A stretch of DNA of 64,000 nt from Serripes groenlandicus (Eukaryota; Mollusca; Bivalvia; Cardiida; Cardiidae), in NCBI GenBank assembly GCA_031761405.1, contig JASEVX010000001.1, positions 114,563,071 to 114,627,070 of the forward strand, read 5' to 3'. The translations under genes were made by a program, and so were the position numbers. This document shows positions 1-11,789 of the stretch, in pieces. The notes beneath the pieces are model-generated. The model ran no database searches. It was not told where the DNA came from and was given only the letters and a program-made list of their open reading frames with translations. The number at the start of each line of letters is the position of its first letter. Within the stretch, counting starts at the first letter, position 1.

Positions 1-344
1 TTTGAACAGATAATAAGGTTAGATTAATAGATACATTTGGTACCATTGTGATATTCTTATAATCTAGTCGCGCTATATACACACACCTATTTATATCACG
101 CTTCAATTTAAGATATGTAAAACGATTAAATCAATATGAACATCAACTGTATATCTTCAGGTGTCCACGGTCCATTAGTGTTCACACGATATGAGCTTCG
201 TCTAGGTCACAATACACCAAATCAATTCCTTCTTTATTTCCAGGTAAATCGACCAGTTTTAACCCGCAAATGCCACACCTTCGACGCGTTCACCAAATTT
301 CATTGAGAAGAGTTACTTCAAAGCTAAAACAATCCAAAGAAAAT

Positions 345-376
<32 letters not shown>
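345..376. repeat. poly-G homopolymer run
   Basis: An uninterrupted run of 32 G on the + strand sits in otherwise AT-rich DNA. It could form G-quadruplexes, and its true length is uncertain because long homopolymers are often miscalled by sequencers. Confidence 0.95.
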
Positions 377-377
<1 letters not shown>

Positions 378-1560
378 CATGCATTATGCAATAAATAATT
401 TAGCCGGTGAAAATGGTTACCGTCATTTTGGGCAAAATCGGGCCAGGACAAAACCGGTTTTTCCCATTCTCTACTTTCACTTTCAAAAAAAGTCAAAATA
501 CTAAATAATATTAAATCAATCATTTGCATTTGCATCCTATACACATGTTCAATGAATTTAAACTCAGTGTCATATATTCAATGCATTCTGGTGATGGTAT
601 ACACTCATTGCTACTCAGTGACTATTTGGCTAGATATGTATGACCGCGGATGTATTTGGCGTAATCTGACCTCTAGCGATATAGGGATTATACGCGTCTG
701 CTTACAATGAAGACTCGGGCGAGCCCGTACATTAGCACACTACCACCAGAGTATACACTGTCCGCGTATATGCTATATATACCTAAATACATGTTCTGTC
801 AAAACAACTGAATGTGTTGCTCCAGTAGTTGTCGAAGCGGAGAGTCATAATGACTCCAAACCGCTAGAGGCAGCTCATATATATTCAATATCAAACACTT
901 CAACAACTGGGTCGAGGGAGAATTAAACTTTGAATGAAACTAAGTGGGAATCCACGGGTTGAAAAGTCGAAAAATGTAAGGATAATGGATACTGTAACGT
1001 TATTGTGCAGACTATTCACGTTTTACATTTTAAACCGCGTCAAGAAAAAATGGGATCTTGTTTCATCTCCGATTCGTCAATACCTAAATATGATTCAGTG
1101 CAATAGCGGATGGTGCCACACCTTTGTTTAAATACTGATACACATGAGTATATCACATTATAACCAGGTCCAGGGGTCAACATCAGCACATCCGCAGGTC
1201 CCCCCTGAGTCTTCACTATCCACTTATGCAACATGACAACGTTTTTTCTGACGCGCATCCTTTGCAAGCTAGTTATTAATTACCAGAGGAAAGGCGAATT
1301 TTTCTCTTCTATACAATACACGGTGGGCGGCGAAAATGTCAATTCAAAGTAGAACATGATATACTATGTAGGTCATACTGTGCACCGGGTTTACTGTGGA
1401 AGATTAACGATACCGAGAACTAATTGTTTCTGGACTGAGCTCAACTTTCCTTTGATCATGCGCATGCGTCTTTGAAAGTTATAGCTACTTTAACTTTACA
1501 AGTGCTTCATGTTGTTGTTGTTTTTTGCTTTGTGTTTGTGATGGAGGTCTACAAGTCTTT
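377..1560. other. unassigned stretch
   Basis: No exon, tRNA or repeat family from this window is recognised here. The short open frames present (for example 934-1131) have no recognisable domain and look like chance. Confidence 0.5.
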
Positions 1561-1567
1561 GTGTTTT

Positions 1568-1875
1568 TATACGACCGTTTCTTAAAAACAGTACGTATTA
1601 TGGTATGGTCATGTCCCTCCGTCCCTCCGTGTGTCACAGATCAAGTTCACATTTCCTCGGATTTTTTCCTACATACTTTTGAGCTATTGACCTGAAATTT
1701 GTATATGGTTTTGTAATCATGTGTCACAGATCAAGTTCACATTTCCTCGGATTTCGTCAATTTTTGAATGAGTTATGCCCCTTTTTGGACTTAGAATATT
1801 TGTCAATTTCTGCATGAGTTACAAAGAAGTTCCTGACGGGCGTATTATGTACCGTTTGCGGTACTCTTGTTAATT
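1568..1875. repeat. dispersed repeat with internal direct duplication
   Basis: The left part carries CCCTCCGTCCCTCCG. Two near-identical blocks of about 37 bp (1629-1666 and 1719-1757) begin GTGTCACAGATCAAGTTC. The right end reads GGGCGTATTATGTACC and then GCGGTACTCTTGTT. No coding capacity is seen. The layout resembles dispersed repeats common in mollusc genomes; that family assignment is my impression, not shown here. Confidence 0.4.
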
Positions 1876-1879
1876 GTAG

Positions 1880-3598
1880 TTAAAGTGAAGTCTGAGAGGT
1901 TGGCAGAGCATAATGCGTTGAACATTAGACATTCAAAACAATCGAATATTAAAGTGAGAAGTAACACGTGATATGAGACAGATTTTGCCGAATGTCAATA
2001 TACTTCTTAAAAAGGCCTATATGCCATTGTCTTTACTGTAACGTGTTAACATTTGGGTTAAACTGTATTGTTTTATATATTTGTACAAAGATCTGTCCTA
2101 TTGAAAAATGAAACATTTTAAAGTTTGAGCATTAAGCTTGCATCTTGTTTGAGAGTATCCATTGTCAATTATTTTGATATAAAGCTCTGTCTTTCCAATG
2201 TATCCCTTTTTGAAAATGAATCCTTTTAATTGGTAAAGAAAGAACGAGCTAAAATTGAATTTATTACATGTCACAATGTTTGACAAACCTGCACAAGTAC
2301 TGGCAACTAAAGAGATAATGTGGAATAGTGTTTAAATATTCTAAAACTGCCTTCGAAGAGTCCACACATAATAATTGTATGCTCTTTTCTATAAGTTATG
2401 ATTTGTTGTCCTATTTCTTGAATTGAAAAATAAATAAATATAATATTTCAAATAAAAAGATGAATGAATAAATAAATAGCTACAAACCGAAATAGATACT
2501 CTTTACTTTTGGTAAGACATCAGGTATCTTTGAAAGACTAGTACTTTTAAGACCAGATAACTCCACTGCAGGGTATACAGTTTTGATTGCACATTGAAAG
2601 GTCACGTGTGGAGACATTACCATCACTCATTCTAGGATTTACAAAGCTCACATTGTTACACATACGAAAAAGAGTCGCTACTACATAGTTTGATTACATT
2701 GAATTAAGCTTTTCCGGTACAAGACCTTCTTGTTTTTATATATATGTTCAGAAAATTTATCAACATTGCAATCTTTAAATTTGCATAATCTACGCTTCGG
2801 ACTAAGTGTGTTCTCTAGTTGTTTAGAGTTAAAGTGCTGAAAGCAGATTAAGACGTTTTCGAAATAACGAACATAGTCCCCTGTATTTAATTTTCGGAGA
2901 GGTCGACTCATGTATTTTCTCAGTGATATTAATATTTAATGGTAAACACAGGTAATCGTTTGCGGTTTTGTGGTTACTCTTTTCTGTATCGTTAAACAAA
3001 CTAATATATCAGGATACTTGGCGACAACATTAAGCTTTGGTATATAAATATCTGACCCTTCTCAGGTTGACTTATATTAACCAGGTGTTTTACCAAAGCT
3101 GAAAGCTTGTTATAATAATGATGATACCGTTTCTACGTGAGGCGATCTACCTGATGGTAGTATGAGAGTGCGGGCTTATGTCAGACCTTCGTTTCCTCTT
3201 ACATTTAACATCATTGACCATACTTGACCGAGTCAAACCAAATGTCATAGGAGGGTAGTTAAAACAACTAGTAGTCCTGGGACTAATGGAGACAAGGTTA
3301 CCCTTACTTACAGCTTGTTCACACTGGCATAACCAACTTTGAAAAATGGTTCCTTTACCACGCCGCGTTTTGTATGTTCGTACATAATGGACTGATGTTA
3401 CCTATGCACCCGTTTTATATTTCATTTTAAGTCTGTATAGGTTTGATTTAGAACTTGAAAACTTAGAAGGTGGTCTAAACTTTATAAAGACAGTTACCGT
3501 AATTGCTCTACATTTTCCTGTTTTATGTTGACAAACCTTAATCCCTTTCCGGATGCAGACGAAAATAATTGACTCGCGTGCAGAATAGAATATAAATT
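1880..3598. other. unassigned stretch
   Basis: AT-rich sequence with no recognisable exon or repeat. Short open frames on the minus strand (2098-2286, 2681-2911, 3402-3653) have low-complexity translations and no domains. Confidence 0.5.
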
Positions 3599-3766
3599 TC
3601 AACGCTTTTCCCACATAAAACAAATCTGCAGCAGACGACATTGAACACATCAAGGCAACATGAGTAAATTAATAAGTTTCTGTCATAAAGATTTTCATAT
3701 TTTTTCCAAGAAGCTTTCAAAGTCATCTGTTGGAGATTTGTTGTATGTGGCAAAGTATTAAGGAAA
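3599..3766. mobile_element. family A TTAA MITE, degraded
   Basis: The left part has TTTTCCCACATA followed by the diagnostic CTGCAGCAGACGAC. The right part has its inverted counterpart ending TTGTATGTGGCAAAG. The central hairpin is lost. Both ends are of the same type, so orientation cannot be assigned. Confidence 0.6.
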
Positions 3767-4203
3767 TATCAAATAACTGGGACAAACGAAATTTAAGTTC
3801 GATACCAAGTCGAATACTAGATTGGAAACGGGTAACTTGTCCATTTTGTAAATAATCACCTTTCTCAAACTTGTTATAAAATGTGTCTTTGTCATGGACA
3901 TCGAATATCGCCTTTCCCATGGTATAAACGGTAAGAGAAACTGACTGATAAACAAGCCCTGTGCTCGCCAGATATCATCCTTCAAATAATTGGGTCAGAA
4001 CTATAAAACGGGTCATATTGTTAATTGGTACACTTACTAAATGTAAGAATACAATTGAAGTCGGATCAACGGAGTTTCTATTTCAAAATTAAAATAATTT
4101 TTTGTTTGGTAATGTTCTGTGATACGATTGGTCGTTTAAAGAATAATGAGATATCCTTTCAAAGTTATAAACAAAAGACTGTTGTAGAAGATTCCAATCT
4201 CAT

Positions 4204-4290
4204 TTAACCCTTTCTCACATAAAAGAAGCAGATGACTTTGCAAAGACCTATACTTAAATATGGAAACTCTCTATAAAGGAAACTGTAATT
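4204..4290 (+). mobile_element. family A MITE, left half only
   Basis: Starts TTAACCCTTTCTCACATA and has GCAGATGACTTTG; it breaks off before the central hairpin. Confidence 0.55.
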
Positions 4291-4590
4291 TTCGATAGAG
4301 TTAAACAATATGTTACAACAGGTCAATTTGCTCATTGCCTGCGATTTCTCTTATTGTTTTGATTGTTTAATATAGTTACTGTATATGCGTCAAAGGGTGT
4401 CCATATGTGGGAAAGGATGACACCAAAACCTTTAAGATGATGCCTCTAACTAAGTACTTAAAAGATGAAAGCTTCAAAAATTGAGACTCACCACATTGAT
4501 ACCCCAGTTGTTTCCTTATCGTATACGAACTTTTATTGAAGTCGGGTTGAGTACATTTTGAACAGAACGGTTCAGGAACATTTTCAAGAA

Positions 4591-4783
4591 TCCGCCATGG
4601 CCGAGTGGTAAGCGTCGTCGGGGATTTGAAACCGGGCGTCCCGGGTTCGATCCACAGTCGCGGCGCTGTGGTCATGGTGGTGTGCTCTTGGGCAAGGCAA
4701 ACTTCTTATTTTAGTACTGGTTTGTTTACCAAGGGATCATAAATAGGTGAACTCTCGCCGTGATTTAACTAAAATAATTGTAC
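4591..4783 (+). mobile_element. tRNA-derived SINE (Ser/Leu-like head)
   Basis: The head GCCATGGCCGAGTGGTAAG resembles a class II tRNA A box, and GGGTTCGATCC is a B box. The body contains CTCTTGGGCAAGGCA, and the 3' tail CCGTGATTTAACTAAAATA is shared with the SINEs at 5606, 33772 and 54712. A head plus a shared tail marks a retroposed SINE, not a tRNA gene. Confidence 0.75.
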
Positions 4784-5090
4784 AAATCACTGATATTAAA
4801 AGGGACTGTACAGAACCTACGTGTATCCATCCAGTTACATTCAGATACATTCCTTGCTTTTCCTTTTATAAGCCCTTTATGTTAATTAACACGTTAATGC
4901 AGATTTTATTTGCGGTTACTTGATAAACGGTGAAGCAGGCTCAAAATAATTCTCTTTGAATCTGATCGAAATCATTTCATCACGTTTATAAGAAAGAAAT
5001 ATTTTGCAATGATATTTTTCTAGATTCGCCAGTGACCAGACTGGGTCTCAATGTGGCGCTGTTGAACCTCTAAATCTTGTCCCGATACTA

Positions 5091-5292
5091 TTAACCCTTT
5101 ACCTTTCTGACGCCTCTGAAGCAGACGACTTTCGAAAACATTGTCGCAAAAGAAGAAATGAATCATGATGAGCAATTTCTCCTTTTGCCACATATTTTCC
5201 ACTTTAAGTCATTGATTAGAGATTTTCCATTATTTGACAAAATATGTTCAAAGTCGTCTGTCGCAGATTTGTTGTTTGTGGGAAAGGGTTTA
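5091..5292 (-). mobile_element. family A TTAA MITE
   Basis: Begins TTAACCCTTTACC. The CTGACGCCTCTG...CAGACGAC end comes first, then an eroded hairpin around TGAGCAATTTCTCC, then AAAGTCGTCTGTCGCAG and GTGGGAAAGGG. The right TTAA has become TTTAA. Confidence 0.75.
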
Positions 5293-5394
5293 AACCCCTT
5301 CATTGAACCGCCGCCAATAATTTGATGTCGCAGACAAAAAGACGCATGTAAGACCATGACGTATGTAAGCCCAACTTCATCTTAACTATTGTCT

Positions 5395-5530
5395 TGTCTC
5401 CATGGTGTAGTGGTTAGATCGTCCATCTTGGGAACGGGAGGACCAGGGTTCGATCTCCGGTCGGGTCATTCCATAGAATAGCAGTGGCTTCCCAACGAAA
5501 TAGATAAACGTCTCATTCTCCTCTTACACA
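5395..5530 (+). mobile_element. SINE head, truncated
   Basis: ATGGTGTAGTGGTTAG is an A-box-like element and GGGTTCGATCTCCGG is B-box-like, the pattern of Glu/Gly/Asp-type tRNA. The sequence runs on into CGGGTCAT as in the SINE at 5606, but the usual 3' tail is absent. Confidence 0.65.
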
Positions 5531-5605
5531 ATATTAGCAAAGTTCAAATCATAGTAGTTTATCCCCTCAAAAAACTTATTTTTTCCCTTTTAAATGACCA
5601 TCAAA

Positions 5606-5862
5606 CCCCCTCGGTGGTGTAGTGCTAGAGTGTCCGCCTCGGTTGCGGGAGGTCGCGAATTCGATCCCCGGCCGGGTCATATAAAATACTTTGAAAATAG
5701 TAGTAACGGCTGCCCTCCTTGGCACTCATGGTTGCGGGGTTAGCATTACGACTGACTGGCTGGTTTCAGGATCAATGGACCAGTAGTACTGGTAACTTAC
5801 CCAGGAAACGTCATGAAATAACTAGACAATTGTTGGAAGCAGCGTTAAACACAAACAAAATC
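5606..5862 (+). mobile_element. tRNA-derived SINE, near full length
   Basis: The A-box-like GGTGGTGTAGTGCTAGAG and B-box-like ATTCGATCCCCGG are followed by CGGGTCATAT, a middle part with GACTGACTGGCTGG and CCAGTAGTACTGGTAAC, and a tail with GCGTTAAACACAAACAAA. This is the reference copy for the type 1 SINE. The tail and AAAC-rich end resemble the Meta-type SINE 3' ends known in molluscs (inference). Confidence 0.8.
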
Positions 5863-6640
5863 AGTAAAATGACCACGAAATGATGTCTTTATTTGTTTGT
5901 ATTACAAGATGCATGTATATGTATACGTAAATACAATCTATGTCCTTGTCCTGTATTAAATGTTTCCTGATGAAACTCTTCACCTCCAAATCTTGATCTT
6001 GCTATTACAAAACCATAAACACTTAGATATTTGACATTGCCAGTATTTCAGTTATGTTTGTAGGTTAACCCTTATTCGACGGAATTTATTCATTTTTTAT
6101 ACAGTATATTTTGTTGTTCCACTTCAACGTACTCGCAATTTCAATAATAAATGTCTCTTTATTTGCAGATCATAGCTTTTAAAACCATATTAAAAACCTT
6201 ATTTAGGTCAAGGAGAGGAAGTGTGCAGATTGCATTTAGTTCTAAAGAATAATTACTCCCAAAGAATATTCTTTCATACGAAATCGTAAAAACTGAAAGT
6301 CACCCTACTTTTGAAAGTATTTGTACTTGAGTATTTATCTTTTTAAAATATCATTTTTTATTTTAATTCCTCGTCGACAGGATGTTATACAATGTTCAAC
6401 AGACATTAATAGGTTGTTTTTTTATCAAATTTAGCTTGTGCATACTCAGAGTTAAAAGATAGACATGATTTGTTCTGTAACTTTATTACCATGTCTGACA
6501 TAATTGTAGATAAATCATAGCTCTAGTCCATCACATTAACAACTACCTATTCAGGACTGCGTAATGGATACATACGACTAATTGTGGGGATGACCAGGTT
6601 GATTTTATCAAAGATCTCACCAAATGTCATGTATACAATC
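5863..6640. other. unassigned stretch
   Basis: AT-rich; no exon or window repeat family recognised. Confidence 0.5.
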
Positions 6641-6722
6641 TCCGTTGTGTGATGGTTATAGCGTCCGCATCGAGATCATGAGATCAAGGTTAGAGCCCCC
6701 GTCGAGTACGGGTTGAGCTGGA
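6641..6722 (+). mobile_element. degraded tRNA-like SINE head
   Basis: TGTGTGATGGTTATAGCG resembles an A box and CAAGGTTAGAGCCCC a decayed B box at the expected spacing. No 3' SINE tail follows. Confidence 0.4.
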
Positions 6723-7159
6723 TCTATACTGTACACAAAAGACAACTTATACCTTTTCTCGTGCACTGACTTTTATTTTCTTCTGTTCGAACCGGATTTG
6801 TATTGGCGAGGTGGTTCGTCTGCTCAGAGCTGCATGGGCTGTTTGTTATTCGTGTGTACACAATGTAATCTCTTTTTCCTCTAGGCTTGTAACATTTACA
6901 ATGCAAATTATACGGTTTTAAACAACACTTGCACTGCGCTTCCAACCACATAGTCTGGTTTCAGACCTCCTATGATGTTTACGCAGTAACAAGGGGATGG
7001 TACTCCAGACTACCAAACACAATTCAGTGTTCCGGATCAACCTGCGCAGTATGATCTGAATAAACATTGTGCGCTAATAAGTAATCAAGAATTTTTTTCA
7101 TTTTAGTGTACATTTAGATCACATAGTAATAACACATATCATATCACATTGACATAGCA

Positions 7160-7240
7160 TATCTACTTTTGCCACAATGTGTTCAGCTATATTTTTGACT
7201 AAATGCTTTCAAAGTCGTCTGCTTTAGATGTGTTGTATGT
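7160..7240 (-). mobile_element. family A MITE, right-end fragment
   Basis: TTTTGCCACAATG, then TTTCAAAGTCGTCTGC and GTTGTATGTGGGGCAGGG. The other end is missing. Confidence 0.55.
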
Positions 7241-7550
7241 GGGGCAGGGATAAGTAAAACTAATCGTAACATGGTATCGATTTTCTGCGGTACAAATCCA
7301 CCCGTCATCATAAGAGAGGTCAGGCGTAAATGATTTATAATATCTACCTGTAATTTGGGTCATTAAAAATTACCGACCCAATTACAATAGTTTAGGTGAA
7401 TATAATACTTTCTGTTTTTTAATTCGTTCTTCAATTTAGGTCAGACGTTGAACGATTTCCCGTCGTTTTATCTACATATTGAAGAGATATCTAGTTTTGA
7501 ATTTAGAACCAATAGTGCTTAAAATCCTGTGACGTTGTGATGTTCTTATA

Positions 7551-7803
7551 TGAGCCGTCCCACGAGAAAACCACCATTGTGGACTCTGCGTAATGTATCG
7601 ACACATATCAGCCTGCGCAGGCTAATCCGGGCCGACACATTCCGTTTCTGGGGGATAGAGGTATAAAGTAATGATTCTTGAAACAGAAAATCAACAGGAG
7701 GCAAACAGTGTATGTCCGGGTAAATCTGCGCGGCATGCTTAGGCTGGTCCAGGTCGATGCATTACGCAGAGTCCACAATGTTGGTTTTCTCGTGGGACGG
7801 CAG
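7551..7803 (+). mobile_element. family B long-TIR element
   Basis: Starts TGAGCCGTCCCACGAG and ends with the inverse CTCGTGGGACGG. Arms contain TGGACTCTGCGTAATG and its inverse. A GATCAGCCTGCGCAG-type core hairpin and the central marker GAAACAGAAAATC are present. There is no coding capacity; it looks like a non-autonomous DNA transposon, probably with TA flanks (inference). Confidence 0.85.
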
Positions 7804-7974
7804 ATGATTCAAAATGTAAGAAAAGGTTAAATGTTGTACCGCCCAGTTAACATATTTTACGTTTCAATTCACATTTATACACCGCTTTAAACTTGAAACA
7901 AAATAGGAAATTGCTTCTTGTAGAATCAACATTTTTTTCATTTGTTCAATCATTTTTCTGGCACACAAGGCAAT

Positions 7975-8229
7975 ATTCAACCCTTCTACAGCAGACGGCT
8001 TTTGATTTCAATATGGAAAATGCAATAATTGCTAAACTCTTTATCTAAACTATAAGATAGTTATTCGGAATGGTCTGAGGCAAGTACGAATTTTCAGCAA
8101 TATCTCCGTCACAATGTTATCAACTCTTTTCAATAAATATACATTCTTTTTTTATAGAGATTTCGATTTTGCCTAGATGCTTTCAAAAGTGTCTGCACCA
8201 GATGTGTTGTATGTGGAAAAGATGTTAAT
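7975..8229. mobile_element. family A MITE, heavily degraded
   Basis: An ACAGCAGACGGCTTTTG-type left part and a right part with TTTCAAAAGTGTCTGC and TTGTATGTGGAAAAG flank eroded sequence. Confidence 0.4.
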
Positions 8230-8284
8230 CTATTTTTGGCCAAATGTCTGTGCGACATTATATATCGAAAGCAGACGAACCTAT

Positions 8285-8484
8285 TTAACTCTTTCAGCGC
8301 CAAAGGCAATATTGAGGTTTTTGCAAACCATACTGATTCAGGCGAGTCAGCTCGTAACCTGAAATCAGCAGTGTTTGCCTTTAGTTATCAAAATAGTCCA
8401 AACTTTTAGTTTTTGAGAAATGGAGACCAACGATTTTGAACATGGAAGAGTCTACTTTAAACATTTCGGCGCTGAAAGAGTTAA
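8285..8484. mobile_element. second TTAA MITE type
   Basis: Exactly 200 bp between two TTAA sites, with inverted ends TTAACTCTTTCAGCGCC and GGCGCTGAAAGAGTTAA. The interior is unlike family A. TTAA targets fit the piggyBac superfamily (family knowledge). It is the only copy I found in this window. Confidence 0.75.
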
Positions 8485-8689
8485 GTAAAATGTAAATGTA
8501 TGAGTTCGATGAACTCAAAGGTCTCTGCTGAATATTTTTTCTTTATGTGACACGGGTAATGTTTAATGCAGACACATTATGATTTAATTGCGTGATCGAT
8601 GTCTATATCAAAGTTAAATAACATGAATTATTGCAAGGAATTGATTCTATGAGTATCGTTGTGTCAGTTCATCGCAGTGCAGCATTATT

Positions 8690-8880
8690 TTAACTCTTTT
8701 CCTCATGCAACAAATCTACAGCAGACGACTTTGAAAACATCGGAACAAATTAGGGAAAATAAAGTTTATTTGTTTAATGGAGTTAATTTTTGTTTTGTAA
8801 AAACGATAACTTGCTTATCATAAGTAATTTCTCCTTTTGTTTCAATGTTTTCATAAATCGTCCGTCGCAGATGTGTAAAA
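8690..8880 (+). mobile_element. family A MITE, right end lost
   Basis: TTAACTCTTTTCCTCATG and CTACAGCAGACGACTTTG begin the element. The central TTTCTCCTTTTG strand and a TTTTCATAAATCGTCCG arm follow. The terminal GGGTTAA is missing. Confidence 0.6.
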
Positions 8881-8889
8881 ATATGTGCT

Positions 8890-10651
8890 GCATACGAATG
8901 ATGAAAACACTACTATATAATGAGAAATGGCTCAAGAAACTACACGATTTCAATATACGACTATTAAATGTGTGCTCATAAGCAACAAGAACTAACTAGA
9001 TAAAAGTGATAAATCATGCTTCTATTTGAATCAGGTTGATAGCATACTTGTAATACTTACCTCATAGAAACGCCTTTCCAGGAGGTGCGGTTTCAAATCA
9101 CTGTGAAGATAAAGGAATACATGCTCAATATTTATAAGCCTTAATACGTCTTTATTTCGAAGAATAGAAAACTGGATATCGGATGCAAATAGTATATAGA
9201 AACAAATAAAGAAATGATTTGATAGACTGTTATTTGATTATAATATGCTTTTTATGCCTGGTCCAGGGAAGATGAGCAAATACTTGAATGAGTTCGAGCA
9301 AGGCACCGATAAGCGTTCAGACCAAGGGCAGTAGGACATGCTTTACATCTCCATTTGATATAAAGTATGCCCGGACAGTGCCGATAAATAAACATCGTGT
9401 TTCCATGATTCATAGATAATTAACTTACGATAAGACATTCCTGCATCTATTACACTTTAATTCTTATTTGTCGCAGCCCCGTATCTTGCTCAGTAGTTAC
9501 GACACAGTCATATATTTGTTTACATGGTGTATGAGAGTCAATGGCACCTCCGTACATGACCGGCGCTCTGCGGAAACCAACCGTAATGTGTGTACGACCA
9601 GTGAACATCTAGATCTATCCGACTCTGCATTGTTCACCTATTAGTCAAGAAACTTCTGTTAATCAGCATCCACTTGTAACCTAAACAAGGATGCGCATGT
9701 GGACTTATTCTAAACTAATTACGTTAAAGTTGAGTTTTGTTGAGAATCGATATTATCATCATCGCTAGCCAAGGCTAATTTGTCATTCCCATAAGTACCT
9801 GTGAGAATGTTATGGATACATCACCGCTGTCGTGAGACGAAGCGATCATTTATATAATATATATATATACAATCAAGCACTGAACGAATTGGTGGGATGA
9901 TTGTGTTGGTATTCGTAAATTAATGTCAGATAGGCGGTTGCATGTCCCACCAATACTTTCGGTGCTTTGATAACATCATCTGTTTGGCGTGAAAATTACT
10001 CCGCTTAGAACTTTTTGTTTCGGCGGAGCTGCATGTGTTGTTAGGAACGTAGTAACTCTGTTAAACCGTTAATGTATTGTGGAGTGTGTTGACTCTGGAA
10101 CGGATGTCTATCGACAACCGTCGCAATCTACGTCAACGTCACATGTAAGGAGAATGCAGCGAGATTATGGTTAAATATTTGAATCGTAACAAGTTTTGTT
10201 TAGCAAACTCATTGTTGATAGAGAACGTCTAGATCAGGAATTAAAATCGTTTTATTTCACGAATAGATAATTGATTTATAACAATTAATTCATCATTTAT
10301 GAACACACAAAGTGTTTCTAAATTTACAAGATGAATTTCTAATGAATGTACGTCCTAGTTTGATCTGACAGTGAGCCGTGACATTTAAGGAAGTGTTCAC
10401 TATGTGCTATGGATCGACTTTCAGTCTGTTATGTCGAGAGTCTTTGTCTTTGTATATAACGATAAATCGATTCATATTTTTTATCGGTTCTTTTTCAGGC
10501 AACGAGTTGGTACCTATTTCAGGTATATGTCAAGTATACTAGTGTTTGTGAGCAACAATAACATCCACTTGCCTTCTGTATATTTATTCATTGACTAACA
10601 GCTCTGATCTATTGACATCAAACGTCGTCCATGGATCCCAATAATAAGCTC
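8890..10651. other. unassigned stretch
   Basis: No exon or known repeat. A short AT dinucleotide run lies near 9858-9872. The open frame at 10404-10598 has no recognisable domain. Confidence 0.5.
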
Positions 10652-10899
10652 AAATAAAAATAATGACGGCAATGTTTTCGTTTTATAACATTTGGAAAAA
10701 CCCTCAACAAGAATGTGTTACTATAAATAGCCTCTTAATATTGCATTATATAAAAAAGACATTTTAGAATGTAAAATACAAGTTATTGTTATTATAGTAT
10801 ATGAACCATATAAAGAGACTATTTATAGTAACACGGTCCTGTGTTGGATTTTACAAATGTTCTGAAACGAAACCAATACCGTCATTATTATTGTTGAAT
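10652..10899. repeat. large imperfect foldback
   Basis: The left arm 10652-10760 (TAATGACGG, then GTGTTACTATAAATAG) is the inverted complement of the right arm 10795-10899 (CTATTTATAGTAACAC, then CCGTCATTA). Arms are about 100 bp around a spacer of about 35 bp. No coding capacity; it is compatible with a foldback MITE. Confidence 0.7.
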
Positions 10900-10975
10900 A
10901 TGAACCATATAGAGAGATAATTGTGTAGCAGCTGTACACGGTCATGTGTGGATTCTTTCCAAATTTTCTCACATG
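10896..10975. repeat. partial extra copy of the foldback arm
   Basis: TATGAACCATATAGAGAGA followed by ACACGGTCATGTGTGGATT repeats the right arm at 10797-10860 directly, with a small insertion. Confidence 0.6.
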
Positions 10976-11500
10976 AAAATTCCGACGCCTGAATTTGATG
11001 ATTGTGCGACAAGATGGCGAAGAGAGAAACTCCTGATCTAGTTAGGCGGAGGCGTAGGCTGATCCGGAGCTTATTGGTCGTTCTCTCAGTGACGATTTTG
11101 ATATATTTGATGTCAATAAAGATAAAAGGAGCGTCATAAATAGGATGTATTACGCTGTATATCAATTATCGAGACAACCGTAGACCTTCGTTCAGGTGAT
11201 GTGCTAATTAGGACAGATATCGTGTATATGGTGAAACAGTACTGTGGTAGGGTTTACAATTAAAAATGAGCCGCATTTGAATATTACCTGCGTACAGTAA
11301 AGATTGCCTGACTAGTGTTGTAAGCCATTTTCAACAATAGTTATGTTATATCACGGTGTATCCTCTATATTGGAAATGTCTATGGTAGGCAAAATATTTT
11401 AAAACATCGTTGTTGAGACGTCAATAGGCGTCTGTATGTAAGAAAGGGTTAAATGGTGCCACTCCGGAAAGACAATTTGACCCCGATTTCCTAGACGCAT

Positions 11501-11540
11501 CTCATGTGTAATTGTAAATCCTCATGTGTAATTGTAAACC
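11501..11540. repeat. 20-bp direct duplication
   Basis: Two adjacent copies of a 20-bp unit beginning CTCATGTGTAATTG, differing at one base. Confidence 0.9.
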
Positions 11541-11634
11541 CTGCATACTACAGACAGTTGCAGTACGGTTTCATCGACCAAATGCACGAGGACACTACAT
11601 ACAGTACAAACTGATCGAAGGTATAGGGAGATTG

Positions 11635-11787
11635 AACTATAATAATCTAACTTCATGTAACTACAATAAACTAACTACATGTAATTATAATAAGCTGACC
11701 ACATGTTATAATAATAATCTAACGTCATGTAACTATAATAAGCTAACCACATATAATTATAATAAGCTAACTTCATGTAACTATAAT
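11635..11787 (+). repeat. 24-bp minisatellite, six units plus a partial
   Basis: Six consecutive 24-bp units (type AACTATAATAAGCTAACC...) followed by a 9-bp partial unit. Because 24 is a multiple of three, one frame stays open as a repeated octapeptide of the form NYNKLTTC. No gene context supports translation. Confidence 0.85.
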
Positions 11788-11789
11788 TA

